Translations under genes and position numbers: made by a program
Assembly (NCBI GenBank): GCA_015680685.1
Contig: MNCI01011084.1
Coordinates: 266,585 to 330,584, forward strand
From: Gnetum montanum
Taxonomy: Eukaryota > Streptophyta > Gnetopsida > Gnetales > Gnetaceae
Reading direction: 5' to 3'
Length of the DNA: 64,000 bases
Notes under the pieces: model-generated
Databases searched by the model: none
What the model saw: only the letters and a program-made list of their open reading frames with translations
Told to the model about the DNA's origin: nothing
Shown here: piece after piece, positions 22,874 to 32,392 of the stretch
How positions within the stretch are numbered: the stretch's first letter is position 1
Layout of the letters: every line of letters begins with the position of its first letter

Positions 22874-24790
22874 CCTACATAGTGGCCTCCACAAGGTCCT
22901 TCGTGAGCATCTTGGAGAATGCATAGTTGATCTTCATTAGGGACACACCAACAAATCAGGCAATCAACACACACCTTTTAGAGGTGTCTATTACTTTCCA
23001 TAAATTATTTAGCTTGAAGAATAAATTTTTGCTTTTTCCTAAAATCCAAGTCTTTTGGCATCTCTTGAGTGAAAAGGTATGTAAGGATACCATGTTGCTT
23101 TTTCAAGTGTTTGTTCACTTATTGCTCCTATAAAGAGGAGTTCGTTTGGAAAATGATTAGGAAGTAGGCTCTCCTTCTCTTTTTTATCCCATCTTAAATG
23201 AGAGAGGTGTTCAGCAACCACATTCTTGGTCCCTTTTTGATCTACCATAGAGAGATTGAATTCCTACAAGATCACAAGCCACCATATGACATGAGGACTC
23301 ACCGTCGACTTGTTCATGAGGAAGAAGATTGCACTGTGGTCTGTATGCACAAATACTTTTTAACCAAGCACATAGTGCTTGAACTTTTTAAGTGCATACA
23401 CCATTGCCATTAATTCTTTCTTTGTGGTGGTGTAGTTTAACTATGCTCCTACAATGCTTTGGCTTGCGTAGTGGATATAGTATGGACATTTCTCATCATC
23501 CATCTGTGTGAGCATTTCTCCTAAAGCATAGTTAGATGCATTCATCATAATATGGAAGGGTTTGAACTAGTCTAGTGCTCGTAGGATTAGTGTTTCTATG
23601 AGTTTCTCCTTTAATTGTTCGAATGCATGTTCACATTCCTTGGTCTAGATGAAAGGTGCATCTTTCTTTGTAAGCTCTACCAACAGTTTTGTGATTTTAG
23701 AGAAATTCATAATAAATCATTAGTAGTAGCCAGTGTGTCCAAGGAATGACTGGACATGTTTAACGATCTTTGGTTGGCATGTTATTTCTTGGGTGACCCT
23801 TATTTTTTCTGGGTCTACCTTAATCCCTTTTTGCAAAATTCGGTACCCTAACACAATGCCTTCTTGGACCATGAGATGGCTCTTTTACCAATTGAGCCAT
23901 AGGTTTGTTTCTATACATCTTTTCAGTACTTACTCAAGTTAGTCTAAGGCTTGCTCAAAGGTAGCTCCATAAGTGGAAAATTCATCCATGAAGCCTTCAA
24001 CACCACTACCAACCTGCTGTTGAAAGATACTAAGGATCAAGCATTGAAAGGTTGCAAGGGTATTTCACAGTCCAAATGGCATCTTACAATATGCAAAAGT
24101 CCCCTCAGGACTCGTGAATGTTGTCTTGGCCTGATCTTCTAGCACGATTTAGATTTGGTTATAGCTACTATAACCATCCAAGAAGCTATAATAACAATGC
24201 CCAAATATGGTGTCTAATACTTGATCCACAAATGGCAAAGGAAAATGATCCTTAAATGTTGCCATATTCAACAACATGAAGTCAATGCAAACCCACCATT
24301 TGCCACCCTTCTTCAGTACAATTATGAGTGGGCTAACCCACTTACTTTTTGCAATTGGATAGATGAACCCTACCTTGAGGAGTTGTTATATCTCCTCCTT
24401 AATGATTTGCTTCAATTTAGGATTTAGCCATCTCTTTGGGGGCCTTCTAGGCTTCATGATTGGATTTGTGTAGATGCAATGCTAGCATATCCTTGAATTG
24501 ATGCCTATAAGCTCTAGATCTGACCAAGCAAAGGCTGTTGACCATTTGTTCCTCACTTTCAATAACTTTTTTTTTTGCTTAGGAGCAAGTTTGGCATTAA
24601 TGATGACTGGTTTACCATTCTTTAAAAATTCATTCTCCATTCTGGCTAGTAAATTTTTTAGCTCTAAGGACTCCTGCTTGAAGTGATCATGGATTTCCAA
24701 CTCTTCCCAATAGGTATTATCATCTTCATTAGAGAGTTGGTAATGAACTTGTTCAATTTTGTCCATGCCTTCAACAGATGCCTAAGTGAG
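22874..24790 (-). pseudogene. Gypsy RT, RNase H and integrase N-terminus (element B)
   Basis: On the minus strand the RT runs about 24770-23950: LKKGGKWWVCIDFMLLN, FLDGYSNYKQI, TSPEGTFAYCKMPFGLWN, and FMDEFSTYG at the place of the family's YxDD region (D-D reduced to D-E). RNase H lies about 23600-23000: LNYTTTKKELMAMVYALKKF, VHTDHSAIFFLMNK, KGTKNVVAEHLSHL. The integrase zinc-binding N-terminus (DAHEGPCGGHYVG) then runs straight into element C at 22874. In-frame stops are frequent but the frame is largely preserved. This is the only RT that can be assigned to the TGATGAG family in this window. Confidence 0.88.
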
Positions 24791-24879
24791 GCTCTCAGTT
24801 GGTTCCATGCATAATGTGCTGCTATCTAAATTAACTATCAGCCATTGGATGCCCTCCTACTTTGTGGCTATTGTGTATA

Positions 24880-25480
24880 GACACCTTTGAATGTTAATTT
24901 CTTATGCACACTGATTGCATGCCTTAATGTATGTACTCTTGATTGACCAAATATTTTGCACGCAATTGCACTCATTATCACTATATGCGATGCATGGAAT
25001 ATGCTTTTTCTCAATTTTTCCTAGCTCATTTTCCTTGGATATCTCTAAAGATAGGCCCCTTATACCCATTTTTGCATCAACCATGCTTAACCAAGCTCTT
25101 CCCATGATGATGGGGAAGTCATTTTTGTAGTTGTCTACCTTGATTATCAAAAAAATTAGTAGGATAGGACCACCCACAAACTATGGTCACAATGTCCTCT
25201 ACTAAGCCCAAAAGGATAGTAATTGATTGATCTGCTAATTCTAGACGAATGTTGCTCTTCTTGAGAGGTGGTAGGTTCTAGGCCTTGTACATGTCATGGG
25301 AGATGATGTTAACTCCGAAACCAGAGTCAAGAAGAGCCTTGCATAGCTCTTGTCCAATAATCTGTAGATAAATGAGTGAACTTCCTCGATCAAATCTTTT
25401 TGTAGGAAGATTACTAGCCTTGATCCAGTCAGAAATAGCATGAGTTAGCATTATAGTGTGGATCCTAGGCGACACTCAAT
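24880..25480 (-). pseudogene. Gypsy aspartic protease (element B)
   Basis: Minus-strand frame upstream of RT. KALLDSGFGVNII (about 25305-25345) is the retroviral-type active-site loop, with DSG in place of DTG, and FPIIMGRAWLSMVDAK (about 25070-25120) matches the conserved 'ILGRPWL' segment of plant Gypsy proteases. Stops and a frame break are present. The E remnant at 28380-28900 is closely related. Confidence 0.8.
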
Positions 25481-26171
25481 TTGAAGGAAACTCGAAGGTC
25501 TTTGATGTAGAGGATGAGGGTGCTGGAGATGCAGGACAATCAACCAGAGTAGGTTGTGAGGGCTAGAGAGGACTGCTAGAATAGAAGAATGGTCTTTTTT
25601 TAATCAATTATCTGAACCACTTGGTTGAAAAACCAATTGTGAGTGTACAACCCTCATAGCATTTTATGGTTGCAGCTGTGGGGGAATCTCACCCTACATG
25701 GATGGAGCAAGAGGTAACTGGGTTGAAGGTGGAGGTGTATGTGCAAAGGGATGTAGAGGATGATATGGATATGGATATGGGTTTTCCGCTTAAGTAGATG
25801 GTAAATGTGTTTAGTGGTACTCTAGAGGGTAATAGTGATGCTGGAATGATGTATGACTTGCAAAACTTCTAGGGGAGATGGGCTACTAGACATAGTACCC
25901 ATATGGATCTAGTTGCCTATAAGGGTACTGCTGCCTTGGCAATGGAATTCCCCACGATTGTGATTGGTACGATTATTGATATTGTTCATAAGGTTGTGAA
26001 GGAGTTTCACTTGGGTAGTAAGCTTGTTGTTGCTAGTGGAACTATCTTGGATTGCCTTGAGGGTAAGGCAGTCATCTTGGAGCTTGCCTACATCCCTTTG
26101 AATGTTCATATTGGCAAATATCACATTCAGTTTCATCATCAGAGTTAGACTCCACAACTTTCTCTATTGCA
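25481..26171 (-). pseudogene. gag C-terminal part with zinc finger (element B)
   Basis: Minus-strand remnant containing acidic ESNSDDETE followed by CDICQYEHSKGC (about 26120-26080), then a Tyr/Pro/Gln-rich tail like that of C and D gag. The N-terminal gag core is missing: upstream sequence jumps directly into the middle of the 5' LTR at about 26172. Confidence 0.7.
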
Positions 26172-26663
26172 GTCATACTTATGTGTATAATCTATCTTGC
26201 TTAATTGCCTCATTAACGTAATTACTGGAAAATATTTAATAACTAATTGAAAGCATTTAATAAATAATTGGAAATAGTAAATGTGTAAATAAAATAGCTA
26301 ATATATCCAAAGTGCTATAAGGTTTATCAGAAAGCTTGTATTTATTGTCACACACACTATCATGCTCAAGTATAATAATGCTCGAATAAAGATCTGTACA
26401 CTCAATGACTCCTACTATGGGCACTTGGGAAAAAATTCTAACTTTCAAATGAAAAAAATGCAAGAGCTCCACTACAACTACAATCTCTACTTGCCATAAA
26501 TGTGGCTGCATGCACGTATTTATAGCCAACTACAAGCACTATGTTGATGGGGCCATGTCAATGCATGATATGATGTGTCAACTAGGCCTCATTGACGAGG
26601 CCTAGATGATGAGGCCACATCAATGAGGTTTCATCGACGCAACCAACAGAATGCAACTCATCA
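26172..26663 (-). repeat. 5' LTR of element B, partial (U3 side only)
   Basis: Matches 3450-3936 of the 3' LTR, including minus-strand TATA 'ctataaata' near 26515 and GGCCTCAT palindromes, and ends CTCATCA next to the target duplication CTATG. About 450 bp of the LTR (in plus orientation 3003-3449) plus the primer-binding site are absent, indicating a deletion. Confidence 0.85.
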
Positions 26664-26668
26664 CTATG

Positions 26669-27930
26669 TTATATAAAATCATCAAATTATAATTATATAT
26701 AACTATGAGGTGAAATGGTAGTAGCAAGAACTGCATAACATGGGACGTGAGGTGTCTTAACATAAGCATAATAAAATCTATAGGTAATGCATGGTTAAAG
26801 TGATCATTAGCCTATCTATCCAAGATCCAAACCAAGTCCATACCACTTACTAATGAGATTACGTTATATCATTTCAAAACTTACAACCATGAGACTATAA
26901 CAACCACAAGAAATATTATCTCTTAGCAATAATGTACAATGAAGGAATTTATAAACTATGTAGTTTATTTTGAAGAAGACTTGGCCATTGGATAGAGAAG
27001 TGCCTTCAGGCATGGGTAGCATGTCCTTCTAGCCTAAAAACCAATGTGAGTCTAAGAAATCTTTAAATTTTTGAAAAGTCACCTACCTTCAGGTATGAGT
27101 AATATGTCCTTATAGTAAAATCCCTAGAAATTATTATCATGCGTATCTATTATGTTATTATTATGTCAACCTTTCCAGAGGACTACCTTCAAGCATGGAT
27201 AACATTTCTTTTTGGTGACATGGCAATGTAGCACTTATTTTAGAACACGCTTTCATTTTTAATTAGAACTCAAGTAAATAATACAACTTAACAATGTAAT
27301 AAGACTCATGGTAGTAGCATTAGAGAATCCACAAATTTTCTTGATATCATACCCTTTTTGTTCCCTCTTGGTTCTTCACCTTTCCATCCATGCATAATGA
27401 TCACAAGTTTATTTTAGTTTCATTATAAGGAGAATTTCATTATGTCTATGATAAAAAAAACTCCTATTATTGAAAATGAGTGGATGGATGACGTGGTCTC
27501 ACTATATATACAATCATTTGTTCAATAATTTGATAACATAGAGTAAAATTCTTATTGTTTCAACTACATCTTGCTTATTTCTTAACACTTTATTAGAAAA
27601 ATCAACAAAAATATGTATGTCAAAAATAGTAAAATTGTAAAAAAAAATAATCAAAGACATACAAGAATAGAAAAACATATAAAGAATCCTGTAAGATATT
27701 TAAAAATGGAAAAAATGATAATAAATTATGGAAAATATTAAAGAATACAAAAGATATTAAAGAATGAAGAAAATACCAAAAATTTAGAAAAGTATGACAA
27801 AAATTATAAAACAAAAAAAGTTAAAACATAATTATCAATTCCTGATTCAAGATAGGGCATTTACCCCATGATTGAACTAATGAGTAAGTGTTCAAAAAAT
27901 GGACTACACATCCCCAGAATCATATACTCT
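26669..27930 (-). other. Noncoding region of element E (putative intron start, repeated motif, T-rich tract)
   Basis: On the minus strand: a T-rich tract (27835-27600), then three copies of a 'catgcctgaagg'-like motif at about 27184, 27084 and 27003, the last matching the donor-like site of B, C and D but with GC for GT. Then 336 bp of putative intron up to the B insertion, which continues at 2997. Confidence 0.5.
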
Positions 27931-27939
27931 AGGTTTCTT

Positions 27940-28260
27940 TTTTTCATCCTTAGTGAGTTATATTTTCATTTATTATTCCATATAACATTAATGATAATTA
28001 ATTTTTGATCATTTGGAGATACATATCATGTTGGACAAGATGGTCTTTCTATTTTAAAAGGTCCAAACATGTTTTCTTGTTTATGCTTAATTTCAAGCTT
28101 TGAGTCTCCATGTTCACTACTTGTTATTGATGTCTACTCATGGTTTAGGATATCCTTCTATAAGTTCTTAATTTGGGTCATTTTCTTGGGGTAGGAGTTG
28201 ATAAGTGGTTTGATGTTTCTATGTATTTTTTGGATAGTTTTATGCCCTCATTTCTTAACC
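27940..28260 (-). pseudogene. Possible integrase C-terminal remnant (element E)
   Basis: The minus strand reads KLEIKHKQENMFGPFKIERP in one frame, weakly resembling the GPY/F module at the end of Gypsy integrases. It would imply that RT, RNase H and the integrase core were deleted between here and the protease remnant. Weak call, based on a short match. Confidence 0.25.
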
Positions 28261-28379
28261 ACTAGATGTCTTTTGGTGTAGTGGTTGTCATTTCCTTTTA
28301 CATACATACTTTTTTTTTCAATTTTTTTGTGGGCCAATATAAGGATTGTGTTAACATTCTAAACTTTCAATCCACAATT

Positions 28380-28900
28380 TCATCCTTTATCATCATAAGT
28401 AATGCATGGAATTCTTTGTGTCTGTATAGGACAAGTCTTTCATTTCTATATTAGCATCAATTGTGCTAACCCATGCTCTGCCCATAATGATAGGAAAGTC
28501 CCATTATTATTCTTCACATCAATCACAAGAAAATCTACTAGATAAGATCATCCATTGATAATTATCACTACATCTTCTATCTATCCCAAAGAAATGGTGG
28601 CTGACTGGTTTGCAAGCTCTAGTCTTATATTACACTTCTTTAATGACAATAGGTTTCATGTCTTGTATGTTTTTGAGACATCAAATTGAATCCATAACCT
28701 AAGTCTAGTAAAGCTTTGCATGGTGAATTTCCAAGAATTTGTAAATAAATCAAAGGATTTTTAGGATTTATTCTTTACTTAGGAAGAGTTCCTACTTTTA
28801 TCTAATATGATACTATATGAGTTAACAAAATAGTTATAAGCTTATGATTTGGTAGTTATCAAAGCATGGTTGTTGTAGAAGGATTTGTCATAAGCGGAAC
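28380..28900 (-). pseudogene. Gypsy aspartic protease remnant (element E)
   Basis: The minus strand has FPIIMGRAW-like residues (about 28510-28480) and an LDLGYGFNLM active-site region (about 28710-28680), with D-L-G in place of D-T-G. It aligns with the protease of element B in order and spacing. Heavily broken. Confidence 0.6.
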
Positions 28901-29159
28901 ATGGTTGGATGAAGCTCCTACTCTATTGGCATTTTTTGTACTTTTCTTGAAGAAAGAATGTTTTCTAGATTTACATTCAATGTTTCTAGTATGATTCTCT
29001 CTCTATGTACTAACTACCTTGGTAACACTTTTCTACTAAGGCTGTGTTGGTAGTTATCCTTGCATTGTTGATGGCGGTACTACTGGTAGAGGATTGGTAG
29101 CTTAATGAGAGTGACCTATTATTGGCTAAGACATGTAAGGATGTGATTCCGTGCATGGG

Positions 29160-31190
29160 GTTATAGGTCTATAGTACTTGACTGGATAGTAGGGAGAGGA
29201 AGCTTATGTAGAAGTATTTCTTGGAGATATAGGACTCTAAACATAGGATGCATAAGGATTTGGTTGTCAAGATAAATACTTTTGCCTTGGTGGTGGCATC
29301 CCCCACAACTATGGTTGTTTCCACTACTACTACTACTACTACTCTTATGGTTGAAGATAGGCCCAATTTGGATAATATGGTTGTTGATATGGCTACCTAT
29401 AATTACCTTCTGAATAAGATAATCATCTGGGCATTTGTCTTTTGATAAATCTTGAATTAAGTACGTATGTGCCAAACTCTTGTAAGTGGACCATAATAGG
29501 ACAACATAACTTAGGATGTTCATATTGGCATACCTTGCTACTAGTGTCATCTTCAAAACTTGAGTCTGTAACCTCCTCCAGTACAGCAACTTTTCCTTTG
29601 TTTTTATAATTCTCACGTATGTTATCCTTTTTCTTCTTCATTTCCTTATTTTTGTTGAATACTTGTTTAGTTTTTTCTTCTACTATCTTCAATGCTATAG
29701 CAAATTTTTTATCCATAGAGTCCTACATTTTTTCTACTTTTTTTGCAATTTCATTTATTGATTTCTGAATAGGCAAAGTCTTTTGTTGGAACACATCTTT
29801 TAATGTTTCTTCTTCTTTTGTTTCACATATCCTCACATCTCATTTATAATAACAAGATCTCTTTTATACTCTTTAGCTAATTCTCTTTTGCATAGTTCTC
29901 CTTCTTATTTCACTACTTGATCTAGTAATCTTTCAATTCAATGAGCTATCATCTTTGATAACCTTCCTTGGGTACATACTCCAAGGATCTCTCTTATTTT
30001 GTTTATCAACTCATCAATGATGTGCCATAGTTGTTCCCTTTGGAAAACTTTATGGTTGGGACATCTATGTAATAGTGAATAGTGTTTTTTTTATTGCTAT
30101 ATTAAGGGATACATGTATCCCTTGTTTCCATTCTTGGATTTGTTTTCTTAAATTTAAAACTCTAGAATAAGTTTGATATTTATTATTGAAGAGCTCTAGC
30201 ATGTTACTCCATCTTTAGATTGATTTTAATTCTAAGGATTTGTACCAACTCTCTACTTCCTTTATGAGTGTTCTAGAGAGCTTTAATTTCTACCAATCAT
30301 TCTCTATGTTAACTAGAACACAAGCATCATGAAAGGCTTGGAAGTGATGTTGTGGATTTGCATTATATCCCCCTTCAAACTTCAAAATGTTATTCATGTC
30401 AACTCGCTTGATGCAACTAACCCTTAGATGCCTAGTAGGTATGCATTCTACTTCCCTAATATTAATCATACTTTGAGTGACCTATAGGGGTTCTTCATAG
30501 TCTTCAAGTTTGTATGCTCTATTGCAATGATGATCCCTTTAATGCTCATGATGTTCTCTTCTTTCATGTTTGATTTCTCTTTCTCTATCTTCTTCTTCAT
30601 CTTCTGCTTTTTCAAAAAGTCTTCTTCTATTGGCATGTCTCTCATGATTACTTCTTCTTTCCCTGTCAAAATCCCTTAATCTTTGTTCTCTCTTATCAGA
30701 GTCCGTTGATGAGTGTGATGAAGAGGATGGAAAAGTTGGAGAATGATGTCAACTAGTTCTTTTCCTAGACTTCTAGATTCATATCTTCTAGATCTATCGG
30801 AGGTCTTAGGCCTTAAATTTCCCCTAAGTCTAGAGTTTGTCTTATCTCTTCTAGGAATTTTTGTAAGATTTGAACATAACTTTGTCTTTAATGGATCTTC
30901 AATACATATTATTGATGTCTAAGAACTGCATTTATGAGTCTGGTGAGACTTTTTAGCTTTATACGGCTTATCTTCTTTCTCATTAAGGATGATCATCTTT
31001 GGTGCTTTCTTTCCTTTCTCTTGTTCATATCTTGCTATCATAATAGTATCCCTTCTTTCTTGAGCCTTTGTTAACTAATATGGCCTAGTCATATTTTTGG
31101 TAACTTAATACCCTTCTTGTACATGGCCAAATTTGATCCCATGAGAGCAGCTTGAAGCATAGATGGTATTAAGTGTTCTGGCAATACGAC
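29160..31190 (-). pseudogene. gag of element E
   Basis: Minus-strand gag remnant. Arg/Lys/Ser-rich N-terminus (30900-30460), core at about 30330-30200 (FHDACVLVNIENDW, EVESWYKSLELKSI, MLELFNNKYQTYSRV), a Lys/Glu-rich segment (29716-29560), the zinc-finger motif SKVCQYEHPKLCC (about 29555-29517) with its first Cys lost, and a Ser/Pro-rich tail. It is homologous to the gag of C and D. Multiple stops and frameshifts. Confidence 0.7.
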
Positions 31191-31515
31191 AATGTTGTCA
31201 TGTATGTCTTTCCATCTAGATTATTCATCCTAGTAGAAAATGATTATAAAATCAAGATAATAAGGATCAACATAAGCATAAGAAATTCTTATTTACATTG
31301 GTACACTTCAACCTTCTTCATTATAATCTCTATTACTATGTTTATTAAGATCAATAGTTGGTGGAGATTTCACTTTAGAAATGGAAGTCATTTTAACTTG
31401 GTTAATACTCCAGTGTGTGTGTATTTTCAAAAATTATTCTAAATATGGAAGATAGGCTTGTAATACTTGATACAGTGAACTGTGTAAAATCAACTAACTA
31501 GTAAATATTGATATA

Positions 31516-31534
31516 TCCCCAATAACAGCACCAA
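31516..31534 (-). other. Primer-binding site of element E (tRNA-Asp type)
   Basis: The minus strand directly after the LTR reads TTGGTGCTGTTATTGGGGA, matching TGGCGCCGTTGCCGGGGA with a few transitions. Confidence 0.7.
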
Positions 31535-32392
31535 TGATGAGCAGTAGAAAATTCCAACACTCAACCATACAAGTCACAAATGCTCACATGCGATTGGATC
31601 ATAATCCATGGATGGAAAATGTAAGTATACTAGTGAGTTGATAAGAAGTTCATGATCATTATCTTCCCACTTAGAGTTAGCGAGGTGCAAAACCTACAGT
31701 TTAACTCTTAATGAGGTATATGATAAAATGATGTTGTATGGCTCTAAGTGTGCTAAAGGTAAACATAGTGGAAATGATTAGAAATTCTATCTCTAAGAAT
31801 AATTAAAATGTAAGAATACTTTAGCCTAGTGGTGATAAGTATTTGTTCTTGTTTTTTCATACATGTCCTTGGCTAATGTAATTGTTATTGGAATTACCAA
31901 GTAACTTTACCATACATTAAATCAAGCAAAGTCACTATTGAGTTACCAAAAAATTACACTTTATGCTTGAAACCAATCATACACATTCTATTTAACTAAT
32001 GAACATTGGAATATTAAATGACTTAGAAAATGTAAATTACATGGTAAAAGTAAACAACATAGAAAAGTAAATCTATTCTATGTGATATGCTGCAATGATG
32101 AAGAACAACATCGATCTTTATTGTCATTCATGAATTATGTCTAGGAATAATTAACTCAAATAAAGATGTTGTACAACTATTAATCATCATACTACGGGCA
32201 TTCACAACTAACTCTAACCTCAAGAAAATAAACTACAAGAATTTTGCTAAGTGTTGGCCAAAAACTTATTTTCAACATAATGATGGACTCGTATTTATAG
32301 GCATGAAAATGGCCCACTATATCATATCTATGACATTGTATATTGGGCTACAATATCGTAGTCCCTCACGAAAGTTATTTCATCACCCATCA
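31535..32392 (-). repeat. 5' LTR of element E
   Basis: 858 bp; the plus strand starts TGATGAG and ends CCCATCA. Minus-strand TATA box CTATAAATAC at 32300-32291. The U3 has 'ggctacaatatcg' and 'actatatcatatc' motifs. It is followed by the PBS and gag on the inner side and by Copia sequence on the outer side. Confidence 0.8.

Larger units (their letters stand above)
3003..26663 (-). mobile_element. Gypsy-type LTR element B with pol and ORF2 (contains element C)
   Basis: Minus-strand element flanked by the perfect target duplication CTATG (2998-3002 and 26664-26668). Order in its own direction: 5' LTR remnant, gag tail with zinc finger, aspartic protease, RT, RNase H, integrase (split by element C), T-rich tract, putative intron, ORF2, polypurine tract, 3' LTR. 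Excluding C and its 5-bp duplication the element is about 11 kb. The right part of the 5' LTR, the primer-binding site and the gag N-terminus are lost at a deletion breakpoint near 26172. Placing an accessory ORF after integrase is the arrangement known from Athila-like Gypsy elements. Confidence 0.85.
1..32392 (-). mobile_element. Gypsy-type LTR element E (outermost, left-truncated by window)
   Basis: Outer element of the left nest, read on the minus strand from its 5' LTR (31535-32392) through primer-binding site, gag, protease remnant, noncoding region and ORF2; its 3' LTR lies left of position 1. It is interrupted by element B (3003-26663) and by a solo LTR (1908-2718). Removing both leaves a putative intron of about 1.45 kb, matching the 1.31-1.36 kb of the other copies. 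A landmark shared with C (a 'gttatgcaaggg'-type block) then falls about 450 bp after the donor-like site, as it does in C. This agreement supports the reconstruction. No RT or RNase H is visible, so E is internally deleted. Confidence 0.75.

Noticed and set aside
22702-22974. Chimeric minus-strand frame of 90 codons
   Set aside because: It runs from the integrase of B into the LTR of C; only the first 33 codons are real coding sequence.
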